DNA of 49,290 nucleotides from Salegentibacter sp. R32 (GCF_008692195.1 NZ_RXOM01000027.1:1-49290); one strand, 5' to 3'; positions 34,796 through 45,562 are shown, numbered from the stretch's first letter. Translations and numbers: made by a program. Notes: generated by a model not told the origin, from the sequence alone.

Positions 34796-34815
34796 CTTTA
34801 AAAGACATTGAAAAA

Positions 34816-36057
34816 TTACTTTTTCATCGCTTTATATTTCGCCACTTTATCGTCATTCCCCAATTGTGAATGAATATTAATTAAGGTTTGAATTGCTTGT
34901 TGATTATTTGGATCTAAATCTACCGCGGTTTGTAAATAAGGAAGTGCATCTTTGTATAATTGGGTACGCTCTTTTGTAAGTTCATCGTAGCGTTTGTTAT
35001 CTGCCTTAGACATTCCCAATCCATTCATTTCATCAATGATCCCTTGTTCCTTCATTAAGATAGAAGAAGCTAAGTTGATATAAGCATTGGTCATTTTAGG
35101 ATCTACCTCAATAGCTTGCTTATAATATTTAATTGCCTTTTCAGGTGCTTCCATTTGAGTAGCAGTTACACCTAAGTTGTAGTATAAAGAAGCATTGTTA
35201 GGATCTTTCTCTAATACTTTTTCTACAATTTCAGTGTATTTATCTTTCTTACCTGCTTTATAGTAAATATCTGCTTTAGCTAACATAAGCTGAGTATCGT
35301 CAGGATTTTCAGCTAAAGCATCTTCAATCGCCTGGATACCTTTTTCTTCTTGTCCTTGTTGTAGGTAAATTAGCGCGATATTTTTATAAATCTCCGATTT
35401 TTTAGACTCTAACCTTTCTTCGGTAGGATCTGAATAGCTACCAGATTTTAAATAAAGATCTCTTTGCTTTTTATCATTAAATTTTTCTTTCTCACCAGTT
35501 TCGGTATTTACTGCATAATACTCAGTCCCTTTACCGGTATACCCTAAATCCTTTAATTTATTATAATAATTTAAAGCTGTTTCGTAGTCCTGCGCATTAG
35601 TTAAATTAGCAGCAGCAAAATATAAATGAAGCGTATCTTTTTTATTTAAATTATAAGAAGTATATAATTTTTTAGCTGCTTCCTTATATTTTTTAGCGTT
35701 TTGATCTGCTATTGCTGAATTAATCAAGGCATTTCTTACATCACCAAATTTAGCTGCAGCCTCTTCATTTCCTAATTCTTGAGCCATTTGAAAAGCCTCA
35801 CCAGCAATTTTGAGGTCTTCAGGAGATTGTTTTTGAGGCTGTTTCCCCATATATGCCAATCCTTTAGTCATATAATAATCTTCCTTGATACGATCTTTTT
35901 CTCCGGCAACTTGGCTTTCTACCGAAGTTAAAATGCTTTTGGCTTCAGAAAAATTTTCTTTTTCAACAGCTTTTTCAGCATCCTTAATTTCCCTTTTTTG
36001 AGCAAAAAGTGTAGTACTGGCTAATACAAGACCAGCTGCTATAATTTTTGTTTTCAT
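34816..36057 (-). CDS. Secreted tetratricopeptide-repeat protein
   Basis: The preferred ATG at 36057 starts the signal peptide MKTKIIAAGLVLASTTLFAQ; an upstream in-frame ATG at 36087 adds ten residues before it. The mature protein is a helical solenoid with several TPR units, most clearly IALIYLQQGQEEKGIQAIED, YNLGVTATQMEAPEKAIKYY followed by DPKMTNAYINLA, and the final DPNNQQAIQTLINIHSQLG. It is probably a periplasmic or outer-membrane-associated scaffold. It is immediately downstream of gyrA and is likely co-transcribed. Confidence 0.88.
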   Translation of the reverse strand: MKTKIIAAGLVLASTTLFAQKREIKDAEKAVEKENFSEAKSILTSVESQVAGEKDRIKEDYYMTKGLAYMGKQPQKQSPEDLKIAGEAFQMAQELGNEEAAAKFGDVRNALINSAIADQNAKKYKEAAKKLYTSYNLNKKDTLHLYFAAANLTNAQDYETALNYYNKLKDLGYTGKGTEYYAVNTETGEKEKFNDKKQRDLYLKSGSYSDPTEERLESKKSEIYKNIALIYLQQGQEEKGIQAIEDALAENPDDTQLMLAKADIYYKAGKKDKYTEIVEKVLEKDPNNASLYYNLGVTATQMEAPEKAIKYYKQAIEVDPKMTNAYINLASSILMKEQGIIDEMNGLGMSKADNKRYDELTKERTQLYKDALPYLQTAVDLDPNNQQAIQTLINIHSQLGNDDKVAKYKAMKK

Positions 36058-36090
36058 TTTTATGATTGTTTTGGTTTTAAGATTCATTAT

Positions 36091-38622
36091 TTATTCTTCT
36101 TCACCATCAGTATCAATTGCTGTGCCATCTTCGTTTACATCTTCAATATCCTCTTCATCTTCTTCGTTCATAACTTTGGCGACAGCAGCAATAGCATCGT
36201 CTCCTTTTAAATTAATTAAACGAACACCTTGCGTAGCTCTTCCCATCACGCGAAGATCTTCTACAGCAATTCTAATAGCAATTCCCGATTTATTAATAAT
36301 CATTAAATCGTCGTTATCGGTTACACTTTTAATAGTAACCAGTTCCCCTGTTTTTTCGGTAATGGAAATTGTTTTCACTCCTTTACCGCCACGGTTAGTT
36401 ATTCTGTAAATTTCTTCCCCGCTTTCAGGGTCATTAATATAGGTACGTTTACCGTAACCATTTTCTGAAACAACTAATACGGTTTCTTCTTCTGGATTTT
36501 CTACCGCAATCATCCCTACTACTTCATCTTTATCGTGAGCCAATCTAATCCCACGAACCCCAGAAGCATTTCTTCCCATAGGTCTGGTTTTGGCTTCTTC
36601 AAAACGAATAGCTTTCCCAGATTTTAAGGCTAACATCACTTGACTTTCACCGGTGGTTAATTTAGCTGAAAGTAACTCGTCCCCTTCTTTAATAGTGATT
36701 GCATTAATACCATTGGTTCTTGGTCGAGAATATTGTTCCAAGGAAGTCTTTTTCACCTGACCTTTCTTAGTAGCCATAATTACATAATGACTATTGATGT
36801 ACTCTTCATCTTTTAGATCTTGGGTACAAATGAAGGCTTTTACTTTATCGTGCGGCTCAATATTTATTAAATTCTGAATAGCCCTTCCTTTAGAAGTTTT
36901 ACTTCCTTCAGGAATTTCAAAAACCCGCATCCAGAAACATTTTCCTTCTTGGGTGAAGAAAATCATATACTGGTGATTGGTTCCCACAAACAAATATTCT
37001 AAGAAATCTTCATTTCTAGTAGTCGAAGCTTTGGAACCAACCCCTCCTCTATTCTGCTTTTTATATTCGGTTAATGGCGTACGCTTGATGTATCCGGCAT
37101 GAGAAATAGAAATTACTACTTGTTCATCCGGGATCATATCTTCAATACTTAAATCTCCACCTGCTATATTGATGGTAGATCTACGCTCATCGCCATACTT
37201 TTCTTTTATTTCCAGCAATTCATCTTTAATGATTTGCATTCTTCGTTCTTTACTGGCAAGAATATCTTTTAAATCCTTAATGGTTTCCATTAATTCTTCA
37301 TACTCTGCTCGTAATTTATCCTGTTCAAGACCGGTAAGTTGTCTTAAACGCATTTCTACAATCGCTTTGGCCTGAACTTCGGTTAATTCAAAACGATCGA
37401 TTAATTTTTGTCGGGCTTCTTCTGCATTACTAGAGGCTCTAATTAATGCAATTACTTCATCAATATTATCGGAAGCAATGATTAAACCTTCTAAAATATG
37501 TGCGCGTTCTTCTGCTTTCTTTAATTCATACTCAGTACGTCTTACGACTACTTCATGACGATGTTCCACAAAATGACGAATCATATCTTTTAGATTCAAC
37601 ATTTCTGGACGTCCTTTCACCAATGCAATGTTATTGACACTAAACGAAGATTGAAGTGCTGTATGCTTATATAGCATATTTAAAACGATATTTGGTATAG
37701 CATCGCGTTTTAAAATATATACAACACGCATTCCATTTCTATCCGATTCATCACGGATAAGAGAAATCCCTTCAATCTTTTTATCGTTAATTAAGTCGGC
37801 AGTTTTCTTAATCATATCTGCCTTGTTTACTTGGTAAGGAATTTCAGTAACTACGATACATTCTTTCCCGTTCACCTCTTCCATACTAGCTTTTGCACGC
37901 ATGACTACACGACCTCTACCAGTTTTAAAGGCTTCACGAACACCATCATAACCGTAAATAATTCCACCGGTAGGAAAATCTGGAGCTTTAATATGCTCCA
38001 TTAATCCTTCTACTTCAATGTCGTGATCGTCGATATAAGCTACTGTTCCATCTACTACTTCTGTAAGGTTATGAGGTGGCATATTGGTAGCCATCCCTAC
38101 TGCAATACCACTGGCTCCATTCACCAATAAATTCGGAATTCTTGCAGGAAGAACACTAGGCTCTTTTAAAGTATCATCAAAATTTAAGTTGTGGTCTACC
38201 GTATCTTTATCGATATCGGCGAGCATTTCTTCACTCACCTTACGCATTCTGGCTTCCGTATAACGCATTGCTGCTGGACTATCGCCATCTACCGATCCAA
38301 AGTTACCTTGCCCATCTACCAACATATAGCGCATACTCCATTCCTGCGCCATACGAACCATGGTATCGTAAACCGAAGTATCTCCGTGGGGGTGATATTT
38401 ACCTAATACTTCCCCTACAATTCTTGCTGATTTTTTATATGCTCGATTAGAAAGTACGCCTAGTTCGTACATTCCAAATAAAACTCTTCTATGCACTGGT
38501 TTTAAACCATCACGCACATCTGGCAGAGCACGTGACACAATGACCGACATCGAATAATCGATATAGGCCGACTTCATTTCATCTTCAATGTTGATAGGAA
38601 TTAACTTCTCTCCTTCAGCCAT
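36091..38622 (-). CDS. gyrA: DNA gyrase subunit A
   Basis: The 843-residue A subunit carries the DNA breakage-reunion activity of gyrase. The N-terminus has [18 protein letters not shown]; the quinolone region [20 protein letters not shown] contains wild-type-like Gly-Asp-Thr-Ser; the catalytic Tyr is in AMRYTEARM near residue 121. The GyrA box [11 protein letters not shown] is clear near 530, followed by the six-bladed C-terminal wrapping domain and an acidic tail ([13 protein letters not shown]). It starts alone and leads into the TPR gene. Confidence 0.98.
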   Translation of the reverse strand: MAEGEKLIPINIEDEMKSAYIDYSMSVIVSRALPDVRDGLKPVHRRVLFGMYELGVLSNRAYKKSARIVGEVLGKYHPHGDTSVYDTMVRMAQEWSMRYMLVDGQGNFGSVDGDSPAAMRYTEARMRKVSEEMLADIDKDTVDHNLNFDDTLKEPSVLPARIPNLLVNGASGIAVGMATNMPPHNLTEVVDGTVAYIDDHDIEVEGLMEHIKAPDFPTGGIIYGYDGVREAFKTGRGRVVMRAKASMEEVNGKECIVVTEIPYQVNKADMIKKTADLINDKKIEGISLIRDESDRNGMRVVYILKRDAIPNIVLNMLYKHTALQSSFSVNNIALVKGRPEMLNLKDMIRHFVEHRHEVVVRRTEYELKKAEERAHILEGLIIASDNIDEVIALIRASSNAEEARQKLIDRFELTEVQAKAIVEMRLRQLTGLEQDKLRAEYEELMETIKDLKDILASKERRMQIIKDELLEIKEKYGDERRSTINIAGGDLSIEDMIPDEQVVISISHAGYIKRTPLTEYKKQNRGGVGSKASTTRNEDFLEYLFVGTNHQYMIFFTQEGKCFWMRVFEIPEGSKTSKGRAIQNLINIEPHDKVKAFICTQDLKDEEYINSHYVIMATKKGQVKKTSLEQYSRPRTNGINAITIKEGDELLSAKLTTGESQVMLALKSGKAIRFEEAKTRPMGRNASGVRGIRLAHDKDEVVGMIAVENPEEETVLVVSENGYGKRTYINDPESGEEIYRITNRGGKGVKTISITEKTGELVTIKSVTDNDDLMIINKSGIAIRIAVEDLRVMGRATQGVRLINLKGDDAIAAVAKVMNEEDEEDIEDVNEDGTAIDTDGEEE

Positions 38623-38851
38623 AAAATTTATTTTAGTTCATTTTATTTTCTAACGTGGCAATTTACGGAAATTATTAGTTTTTAAAAGCCCCCTTACTTG
38701 GTTTCGGCTATATTTTATTAACAAAAATTTATTATCGCTTCGTTGATAAGTAATCCGCATATCATTTTGATTTTAGCAGATTATTTTGTCAATTAGCATA
38801 GTGTCTGGAATAAGGCATGGTTTTTGAAACCAATAATGTGTAAAACAAATT

Positions 38852-38858
38852 AGAGGAG
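38852..38858 (+). promoter_or_regulatory. Strong Shine-Dalgarno sequence of clpC
   Basis: AGAGGAG ends 7 bases before the clpC ATG. Most starts in this window have no such sequence, which is usual in Bacteroidota, so this site is unusual. A stem GGTTT/AAACC lies upstream at 38819-38831 and could affect the leader. Confidence 0.6.
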
Positions 38859-38865
38859 ATTCAAG

Positions 38866-41430
38866 ATGGATGATAATTTTTCCCCACGAGTAAAAGATGT
38901 AATTACCTACAGTAAAGAAGAAGCCTTAAGGTTAGGGCACGACTTTATTGGTACGGAACATCTTGTACTAGGATTACTTAGAGATGGTAATGGTAAAGCA
39001 ATAGATATTTTAGATACGCTAAATATTGACTTGGATCATTTAAGGCGTAAAGTAGAGATACTTAGCCCTGCCAATCCTCAAAATGCTGCAATTTCTAACG
39101 ATAAGAAGAATTTGCATTTAACCAGACAGGCAGAACGAGCCTTAAAAACAACCTTTTTAGAAGCGAAGTTATTTCAAAGCTCATCGATTAATACAGCTCA
39201 TCTTTTACTTTGTATTTTAAGAAATGAGAACGATCCTACGACTAAACTTTTAAATAAGTTGAAGATAGATTATGATAATGTGAAAGATGAATTTAAAGGA
39301 ATGATTACACAAGATAAAGATTATATAGAAGGTCCTACTTCTGAGTCTTTCTCAGATGATGATACCTCAGGAGATGCTACTAAACCTAATCCGTTTGGCG
39401 GAAGTGGTAACAGTGGCGGAAGCGCTAAAGCCAACAAAAAATCTAAAACTCCGGTACTAGATAATTTTGGTAGGGATTTAACCGCAATGGCCGACGAAGG
39501 AAAATTAGACCCAGTTGTTGGTCGTGAAAAAGAAATCGAACGTGTTTCTCAAATATTAAGTAGAAGAAAGAAAAACAATCCGCTGCTTATTGGTGAACCT
39601 GGAGTTGGTAAAAGTGCCATTGCTGAAGGTTTAGCCTTACGTATCGTTAAAAGGAAAGTAAGTAGAATTCTTTTTGACAAACGTGTGGTTACGCTAGATT
39701 TGGCAAGCTTAGTGGCCGGTACCAAATATCGTGGACAGTTTGAAGAGCGAATGAAAGCGGTGATGAATGAATTGGAAAAGAATGATAATATTATTCTTTT
39801 TATTGATGAAATTCATACCATTGTTGGTGCTGGTGGAGCTACCGGAAGTTTAGATGCCAGCAATATGTTTAAACCTGCCTTGGCGAGAGGTGAATTACAA
39901 TGTATTGGTGCCACTACACTAGATGAATACAGACAACATATTGAAAAAGATGGTGCACTGGAGAGAAGGTTCCAAAAAGTAATTATTGAACCGACTACCG
40001 TAGATGAAACCATCGAAATACTAAACAATATTAAAGGAAAATACGAAAGTCACCACAACGTAAATTACACTCCAGAAGCCATTGAAGCTTGTGTGAAGTT
40101 AACCAATCGTTATATGACCGACCGTTTTCTACCCGATAAAGCAATTGACGCGTTAGATGAAGCAGGTTCTCGTGTTCATATTACCAATATTGAAGTTCCT
40201 AAACGGGTTTTGGATTTAGAGAGAAAACTTGAGGAAGTTCGTGAAACCAAAAATTCTGTTGTTAAAAAACAGAAATATGAAGAAGCGGCTAAACTTCGGG
40301 ATGATGAGAAAAATCTAGAGAAAGAACTTCAAATTGCTCAAGAACGTTGGGAAGAAGAATCGAAGCAACACAAAGAAACCGTCAATGAAGAAAGTGTTGC
40401 TGATGTAGTTTCGATGATGACAGGAATTCCCGTGAATAGAATTGCACAAACCGAAAGCAATAAATTGGCAAAATTACCAGAACTTATAAAAGGTAAAGTA
40501 ATTGGTCAAGATGATGCGGTTAATAAAGTTGTCAAAGCTATTCAACGGAATCGTGCCGGACTTAAAGATCCTAATAAGCCGATTGGTTCATTCATTTTCT
40601 TAGGTCAAACTGGAGTCGGTAAAACCCAATTAGCGAAGATTCTTGCCAAAGAATTATTTGATAATGAAGATACACTCATTAGAATTGATATGAGTGAATA
40701 TATGGAGAAATTCGCTATCTCTAGATTGGTAGGAGCGCCTCCAGGTTATGTAGGTTATGAAGAAGGTGGACAATTAACTGAAAAAGTAAGACGTAAGCCC
40801 TACTCAGTTATCTTATTGGATGAAGTTGAAAAAGCACACCCAGACGTTTTCAATATGTTATTGCAAGTCTTGGATGATGGTTATTTAACCGATAGTTTAG
40901 GTAGAAAAATAGACTTCAGGAACACTATCATTATTATGACTTCCAATATTGGAGCGAGAAAACTGAAAGAATTTGGACAAGGCATTGGTTTTGGTACCCA
41001 AGCGATGAAAGACCAAAAAGATTCCAATGCAAGAGGTGTCATTGAAAATGCTTTGAAAAAAGCTTTTGCTCCAGAATTTTTAAATAGAATTGATGACGTC
41101 GTAGTATTCAATTCCCTTGAAAAAGAAGACATCCATAAAATCATTGATATTGAATTAGAAAAGCTATTTGTAAGAATTAAAGATTTGGGTTACGATTTAA
41201 AACTTACAGATGCCGCCAAAGATTTTATTTCGGATAAAGGGTTTGATCAACAATATGGAGCTCGACCTTTAAAAAGAGCAATTCAAAAGTATGTAGAAGA
41301 TGCTTTAGCTGAAGAAATTATAACTTCTAAAATAGAAGAAGGCGATCAAGTACTTATGGATTTGGATAAAGAAAATAATGAACTTTTAATAGAAGTGAAA
41401 AAATCACAAGCAAAAACAGAAGATTCATAA
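38866..41430 (+). CDS. clpC: ATP-dependent Clp protease ATP-binding subunit ClpC
   Basis: A 854-residue AAA+ unfoldase that feeds proteins to ClpP and acts in stress control. Two Clp_N repeats occupy about 1-145. The first AAA module has Walker A GEPGVGKS near 244 and Walker B LFIDEIH near 309. A UVR-like coiled segment with KKQKYEEAAKLRDDEKNLEK follows near 465-484, distinguishing ClpC from ClpB. The second AAA module has GQTGVGKTQLA near 580 and ILLDEVEKAHPDVFN, then the ClpB D2-small domain. A good ribosome-binding site and its own terminator mark it as a single transcript. Confidence 0.97.
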   Translation: MDDNFSPRVKDVITYSKEEALRLGHDFIGTEHLVLGLLRDGNGKAIDILDTLNIDLDHLRRKVEILSPANPQNAAISNDKKNLHLTRQAERALKTTFLEAKLFQSSSINTAHLLLCILRNENDPTTKLLNKLKIDYDNVKDEFKGMITQDKDYIEGPTSESFSDDDTSGDATKPNPFGGSGNSGGSAKANKKSKTPVLDNFGRDLTAMADEGKLDPVVGREKEIERVSQILSRRKKNNPLLIGEPGVGKSAIAEGLALRIVKRKVSRILFDKRVVTLDLASLVAGTKYRGQFEERMKAVMNELEKNDNIILFIDEIHTIVGAGGATGSLDASNMFKPALARGELQCIGATTLDEYRQHIEKDGALERRFQKVIIEPTTVDETIEILNNIKGKYESHHNVNYTPEAIEACVKLTNRYMTDRFLPDKAIDALDEAGSRVHITNIEVPKRVLDLERKLEEVRETKNSVVKKQKYEEAAKLRDDEKNLEKELQIAQERWEEESKQHKETVNEESVADVVSMMTGIPVNRIAQTESNKLAKLPELIKGKVIGQDDAVNKVVKAIQRNRAGLKDPNKPIGSFIFLGQTGVGKTQLAKILAKELFDNEDTLIRIDMSEYMEKFAISRLVGAPPGYVGYEEGGQLTEKVRRKPYSVILLDEVEKAHPDVFNMLLQVLDDGYLTDSLGRKIDFRNTIIIMTSNIGARKLKEFGQGIGFGTQAMKDQKDSNARGVIENALKKAFAPEFLNRIDDVVVFNSLEKEDIHKIIDIELEKLFVRIKDLGYDLKLTDAAKDFISDKGFDQQYGARPLKRAIQKYVEDALAEEIITSKIEEGDQVLMDLDKENNELLIEVKKSQAKTEDS

Positions 41431-41453
41431 AGTTTTCTTATCGTTAAGAAACG

Positions 41454-41492
41454 AAACCTCATATTTATAAAAAATGATATGAGGTTTTTTTT
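41454..41492 (+). terminator. Rho-independent terminator after clpC
   Basis: AAACCTCATAT pairs with ATATGAGGTTT around an A-rich loop and is followed by a run of eight T. Confidence 0.9.
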
Positions 41493-41510
41493 CACTTAAA
41501 ATTACACAAC

Positions 41511-41894
41511 TTGAAAAAAGTCTCCCTACCTATTGGCGATCTTAAACTATTTCCAGGTTATATGGAAATAAGCTTTGTTGAAGGAACACACATTGATGAA
41601 GAAGTTTTATTTCAAGTAGTAAATGAAAAAATAAAATTTTATAAAGAAGAATCTTGTATTCCTTTAGTAATTTTAAGAAAAGGTAATGCCGAAAGCTATT
41701 CTGTGAACCCTACTCTCTTCGTTAAATACAAAGAATTTATTGAAGCCCACGCAAAATGGGTAGCTATCGTAGCTTCAGATGAATCTGGTTTTGAAAACTT
41801 AGAATACTTAAAGCAACTTACCAATGTTCCCAGTTATGGTTTTACAGATTACCGTAAAGTTCTAGAATTGCTGAAAGAGGAAAATAAATTATAA
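41511..41894 (+). CDS. Hypothetical SpoIIAA/STAS-like protein, copy 1 (127 aa)
   Basis: A TTG codon at 41511 is the only plausible start, giving MKKVSLPIGDLKLFPGYMEI. The mixed alpha/beta pattern, with KWVAIVASDESGFENLEYLKQL in two pieces near 82-103, resembles STAS/SpoIIAA-like folds, but no family is certain. It shares the C-terminal pattern with the next gene (KWVA, LEYxKxLT, P-Y-x-F-T), so the pair probably arose by tandem duplication. Function unknown. Confidence 0.7.
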   Translation: MKKVSLPIGDLKLFPGYMEISFVEGTHIDEEVLFQVVNEKIKFYKEESCIPLVILRKGNAESYSVNPTLFVKYKEFIEAHAKWVAIVASDESGFENLEYLKQLTNVPSYGFTDYRKVLELLKEENKL

Positions 41895-41994
41895 CTCATT
41901 TATTTAAATAATGAATTCAGTTGTAATTTTATGAAGCCCAACACTATAATTTCATAACTAATCCCCCCAACCCTTTTTTATTTCAAATCCTACC

Positions 41995-42372
41995 ATGAAG
42001 GAAATAGATTTAATTGAATGTAAATTAAAATTAAAAAAAGATTATATAGTTTTAGAATTAAAGGATGGAGCACATTTTGGCTCGAAATTATTTGAAAAGT
42101 CCTATGAGCTAAAAGTACAACATTATGGCCTCCAACCTATTGGTGTAATCATACCTCCTAGGAAAAACAAAAAACACACCTATTCTTTTAATCCATTAAT
42201 ACTTATAGAGTATTACAACTTATTCAAAACTCAACTGAAATGGGTCGCTCTTCTCTCTAATGATACCATTGATGTAAATCATTTGGAATACATTAAAAAG
42301 CTTACAAAAATCCCCTGTTATATCTTTACTAGTGAAGATGAAGCTATTTCACAACTCCAGCTTACATATTAA
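41995..42372 (+). CDS. Hypothetical SpoIIAA/STAS-like protein, copy 2 (125 aa)
   Basis: A paralogue of the preceding gene. Shared elements are the central Y-S-[FV]-N-P-x-[LI] stretch (TYSFNPLILIEYYN here, SYSVNPTLFVKYKE there), KWVALLSNDT, HLEYIKKLTKIPCYIFT and a final helix. The N-termini differ, so they have diverged. The last 11 bp overlap the 3' end of hutH, which converges from the other strand. Function unknown. Confidence 0.7.
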   Translation: MKEIDLIECKLKLKKDYIVLELKDGAHFGSKLFEKSYELKVQHYGLQPIGVIIPPRKNKKHTYSFNPLILIEYYNLFKTQLKWVALLSNDTIDVNHLEYIKKLTKIPCYIFTSEDEAISQLQLTY

Positions 42373-43876
42373 ACAAAATCTCTTTATCAATTCCAAACTG
42401 GGTCAAGTATAACTTAGCTTTAGCGATTTCTTCTGCCATTACTTTATCTTGCTTCACTACAGGAACTTCTTCTCGAAAGCTGTTTACCAATTGCATAATA
42501 AAATTAGAAGATTGTAATGGCTCGCGATAATAAAGTGCTTGCGAAGCATTAAACAATTCGATCGCTAAAACCGATTTTAAATTCTCTACGACTTTTATCA
42601 ATTTCGTAGCAGCATTTGCGCCCATACTCACGTGATCTTCCTGTCCGTTTGAAGAAACTATAGAATCTACACTCGCCGGCGTACATAATTGTTTATTTTG
42701 ACTAACAATACTCGCTGCGGTATATTGCGGAATCATAAACCCGTTATTTAAACCGGGATCGTCTACTAAAAACATAGGTAAATCACGTAAACCGGAAACT
42801 AATTGATAAATTCTACGTTCAGAAATATTAGCCAATTCTGCTAAAGCAATTGCTAAATAATCCATCGCTAAGGCCAAAGGCTGACCGTGAAAATTTCCGC
42901 CTGAAATAATTTTATCTTCTTCAACAAAAATATTTGGATTGTCGGTAACACTATTTATTTCTGTCTTTACCGTTTGGTGCACAAATCGAATCGTATCTTT
43001 TGAAGCTCCATGAACCTGCGGTATACATCTAAATGAATAAGGATCTTGAACGCTTTCTTTTACTTGTTCAGCAATTTCACTTCCTTCTAAAAATTCTAAT
43101 ATGCGTTTGGCAGTTTTTACTTGTCCGCGATGTGGTCGTACGTAATGCACTAAAGGATCGAACGGAGAAAGATTACAATCAAAACCATCTAAAGAAACGG
43201 CCCCAATCGCATCTGCCAAATACGATAATTTATAAGCTTCAATTAAAGAAAATACGGCGTGAGCGCTCATAAATTGCGTTCCATTCAATAAAGCCAAACC
43301 TTCTTTTGAACGTAAATTTATTTTCTCCCAACCTTTTTGCTGAAGAATTTCTGCGGAAGAATAAATTTTTCCCTCCACTTCAACTTCACCTCTCCCCAAA
43401 AGCGGAAGCGATAAATGTGCTAAAGGCGATAAATCTCCTGAAGCTCCTAAAGAACCTTGTTCGTAAACTACCGGAAGAACATCTTCATTAAAAAAGTCAA
43501 TTAATCGTAAAACAACTTCCTGTGTAATTCCCGAATTTCCGTAGCTTAAGGATTGTATTTTCAACAACAACATCAGCTTTACAATCTTCGGGTTTACTTT
43601 ATCGCCTGTGCCACAGGCGTGAGAAATCACTAAATTTTCTTGAAGTTGAACCAAATGTTCTCTAGAAATTTTCACATTACATAAAGAACCAAACCCGGTA
43701 TTGATTCCGTAGAAAGGCTCCTGAGAAGCATCCATTTTTTTATCGAGATAAGTTCTGGCTTTATCTATATTTACTTTCGCTTCATCACTTAAGGCCAATA
43801 ATTTATTTTCTTCTAGAATCTCCTGAATTTGAGGTAAATCTAAAATGTCTCGACTTATATAATGGGTTTCTCTCAT
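42362..43876 (-). CDS. hutH: Histidine ammonia-lyase
   Basis: The 504-residue lyase deaminates L-histidine to urocanate, the first step of histidine breakdown. The Ala-Ser-Gly that forms the MIO cofactor is in GSLGASGDLSPLAHL near residue 142. FYGINTGFGSL, LNGTQFMSAHAVFSL and IPQYTAASIVSQNKQL fit the HAL/PAL family. An ATG at 43876 (MRETHYISRD) is preferred over a TTG at 43888. The other hut genes are not nearby, so tyrosine or phenylalanine as substrate cannot be excluded. Confidence 0.9.
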   Translation of the reverse strand: MRETHYISRDILDLPQIQEILEENKLLALSDEAKVNIDKARTYLDKKMDASQEPFYGINTGFGSLCNVKISREHLVQLQENLVISHACGTGDKVNPKIVKLMLLLKIQSLSYGNSGITQEVVLRLIDFFNEDVLPVVYEQGSLGASGDLSPLAHLSLPLLGRGEVEVEGKIYSSAEILQQKGWEKINLRSKEGLALLNGTQFMSAHAVFSLIEAYKLSYLADAIGAVSLDGFDCNLSPFDPLVHYVRPHRGQVKTAKRILEFLEGSEIAEQVKESVQDPYSFRCIPQVHGASKDTIRFVHQTVKTEINSVTDNPNIFVEEDKIISGGNFHGQPLALAMDYLAIALAELANISERRIYQLVSGLRDLPMFLVDDPGLNNGFMIPQYTAASIVSQNKQLCTPASVDSIVSSNGQEDHVSMGANAATKLIKVVENLKSVLAIELFNASQALYYREPLQSSNFIMQLVNSFREEVPVVKQDKVMAEEIAKAKLYLTQFGIDKEILFNM

Positions 43877-43958
43877 TTCTTTAAACAATTGTTAATTTTC
43901 AGCTTCAAAATTGAAGATATCTAACAAAATATCCAAGTCTTTTCTCAACTATTCAGTT

Positions 43959-45464
43959 TTATTCAAACAAACTTTTGTACGCCTTGCCTAAATACTGAAT
44001 AATATCTTCAGCAATCACCGCTTCAAAACCTAATTTTTCAGCTGCTAAATCGCCTGCTTTTCCGTGTAAATAAACTCCAAAAACTGCCGCAATAGTAGCA
44101 TCATAACCTTGCGCCACCAATCCGGAAATTATTCCCGATAAGGTATCACCACTTCCGGCAGTTGCCATTCCCGGGTTTCCGGTAGAATTCACATATAAAT
44201 TTTTGTCAGCAATCGTAATCGTATAAGCGCCTTTAATCACTAAAATCACTTTATATTTTAAAGAAAATTCTTTGGCCTTTTCCAGTTTATCAAAATCGTC
44301 TTTCCAATCGCCTAACAAACGTTTCAATTCTCCTGGATGAGGCGTTAAGATTGATTTTTCAGGTAAAAGTTTTAGCAGCTCTTGGTTTTCAGCTAAAATA
44401 TTAATTCCATCAGCATCGATGAGTAAAGGAGCACTGCGTTCTTTCATCAATTGTTCTAAATAATGTTTTGTGGCTTCCTCTTTACCGGCTCCAATTCCAA
44501 AACAAATACTTTCCGGTGTAAAATCGGTTTGTGTGTTTATTAAATGTTTTTCGTTTTCAGCAGTAATCACCATCGCTTCAGGAATGCCTAACTGCAAGAT
44601 ATTATAACCGCATTTTGGGATTAGCGCACTCACCTTCCCGGCTCCTACTTTTAAAGCCGCTTTGGTCGCTAACAAAACGCTACCCATTTTCCCGTAACTT
44701 CCGCCGGCAACCAAACAATGTCCAAAAGTTCCTTTATGAGAAAATTTTGCTCTGGGTCGGTACAAACGTGTCGCTTCATTTTGCTGAATTAATAGGGCTT
44801 CAGAAGCTGTGTTGGCAATAAAGTTTTTATCTAAACCAATATCTGCAATTTCTACACGACCGGCAAATTCTGCAGTTTCCGGTAAAAAGAAAACTAATTT
44901 TGGGAGTTGAAAGGTAATAGTTGTTTCTGCTTTTATAATAGCTTCAGGATCTTCGGGAGCTTTATCTAAATATAATCCGGAAGGGACATCAACCGCAATT
45001 ACGTAAGATTTTGACTGATTGATATGCTGAATTAATTGTTTGATCCAACCTTCTGCCGGCCGATTTAAACCGATTCCGAAAATAGCATCAATAACAATTT
45101 CCCCTTGATTTAATTCCGGTAGATCTGAATTTTCATTAATAAATTCCGGCCAAAACTGATGTTCTTTCAACCGTTTTAAATTCAACAGAAAATCATCAGA
45201 TCGTTTATCACTAAAGTTCACAATATAAACTTCTACTTCATAACCGTCATTCAACAATAAACGCGCTAAAGCCAATCCGTCGCCGCCGTTATTTCCTATT
45301 CCGCAAAACAAATTAATTTTTGGTCGGTTTTCTTTTAATTGTGTTTTTAACCATCCAAAAAGTTGAATCGCCGCTCGTTCCATCAATTCATCACTATTAA
45401 TATTTTGCTCTTTTATTGTGAATTCATCAGCTTCCTTAAGTTTTTCTTTGTTAAAAATTTTCAT
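43959..45464 (-). CDS. nnr: Bifunctional NAD(P)H-hydrate epimerase / dehydratase
   Basis: A 501-residue repair enzyme for damaged NAD(P)HX. The N-terminal YjeF_N epimerase domain (about 1-215) has LFCGIGNNGGDGLALARLL and IDAIFGIGLNRP. The C-terminal kinase-like dehydratase domain (about 230-500) has HCLVAGGSYGKMGSVLLA, GIGAGKEEATKHYL, LTPHPGELKRLLG and the GNPGMATAGSGDTLSGIISG signature, here given in parts. The fused two-domain arrangement is common in bacteria. It is a single gene divergent from the threonine operon. Confidence 0.95.
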   Translation of the reverse strand: MKIFNKEKLKEADEFTIKEQNINSDELMERAAIQLFGWLKTQLKENRPKINLFCGIGNNGGDGLALARLLLNDGYEVEVYIVNFSDKRSDDFLLNLKRLKEHQFWPEFINENSDLPELNQGEIVIDAIFGIGLNRPAEGWIKQLIQHINQSKSYVIAVDVPSGLYLDKAPEDPEAIIKAETTITFQLPKLVFFLPETAEFAGRVEIADIGLDKNFIANTASEALLIQQNEATRLYRPRAKFSHKGTFGHCLVAGGSYGKMGSVLLATKAALKVGAGKVSALIPKCGYNILQLGIPEAMVITAENEKHLINTQTDFTPESICFGIGAGKEEATKHYLEQLMKERSAPLLIDADGINILAENQELLKLLPEKSILTPHPGELKRLLGDWKDDFDKLEKAKEFSLKYKVILVIKGAYTITIADKNLYVNSTGNPGMATAGSGDTLSGIISGLVAQGYDATIAAVFGVYLHGKAGDLAAEKLGFEAVIAEDIIQYLGKAYKSLFE

Positions 45465-45515
45465 TATTCAAAATATATTTCAAAAATTATTAAACTATCA
45501 ATTTTCCTAAACCGC

Positions 45516-45546
45516 TTGGTTTCTCTATATAAATGTAATACATTTG
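45516..45546 (+). promoter_or_regulatory. Bacteroidota-type promoter of the threonine operon
   Basis: TTG at 45516-45518 and TACATTTG at 45539-45546 are 20 bp apart, matching TTG / TAnnTTTG. The leader peptide ATG follows 16 bp later, so the leader has a short 5' untranslated region. Confidence 0.65.
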
Positions 45547-45562
45547 AGATGGATACATTCTT

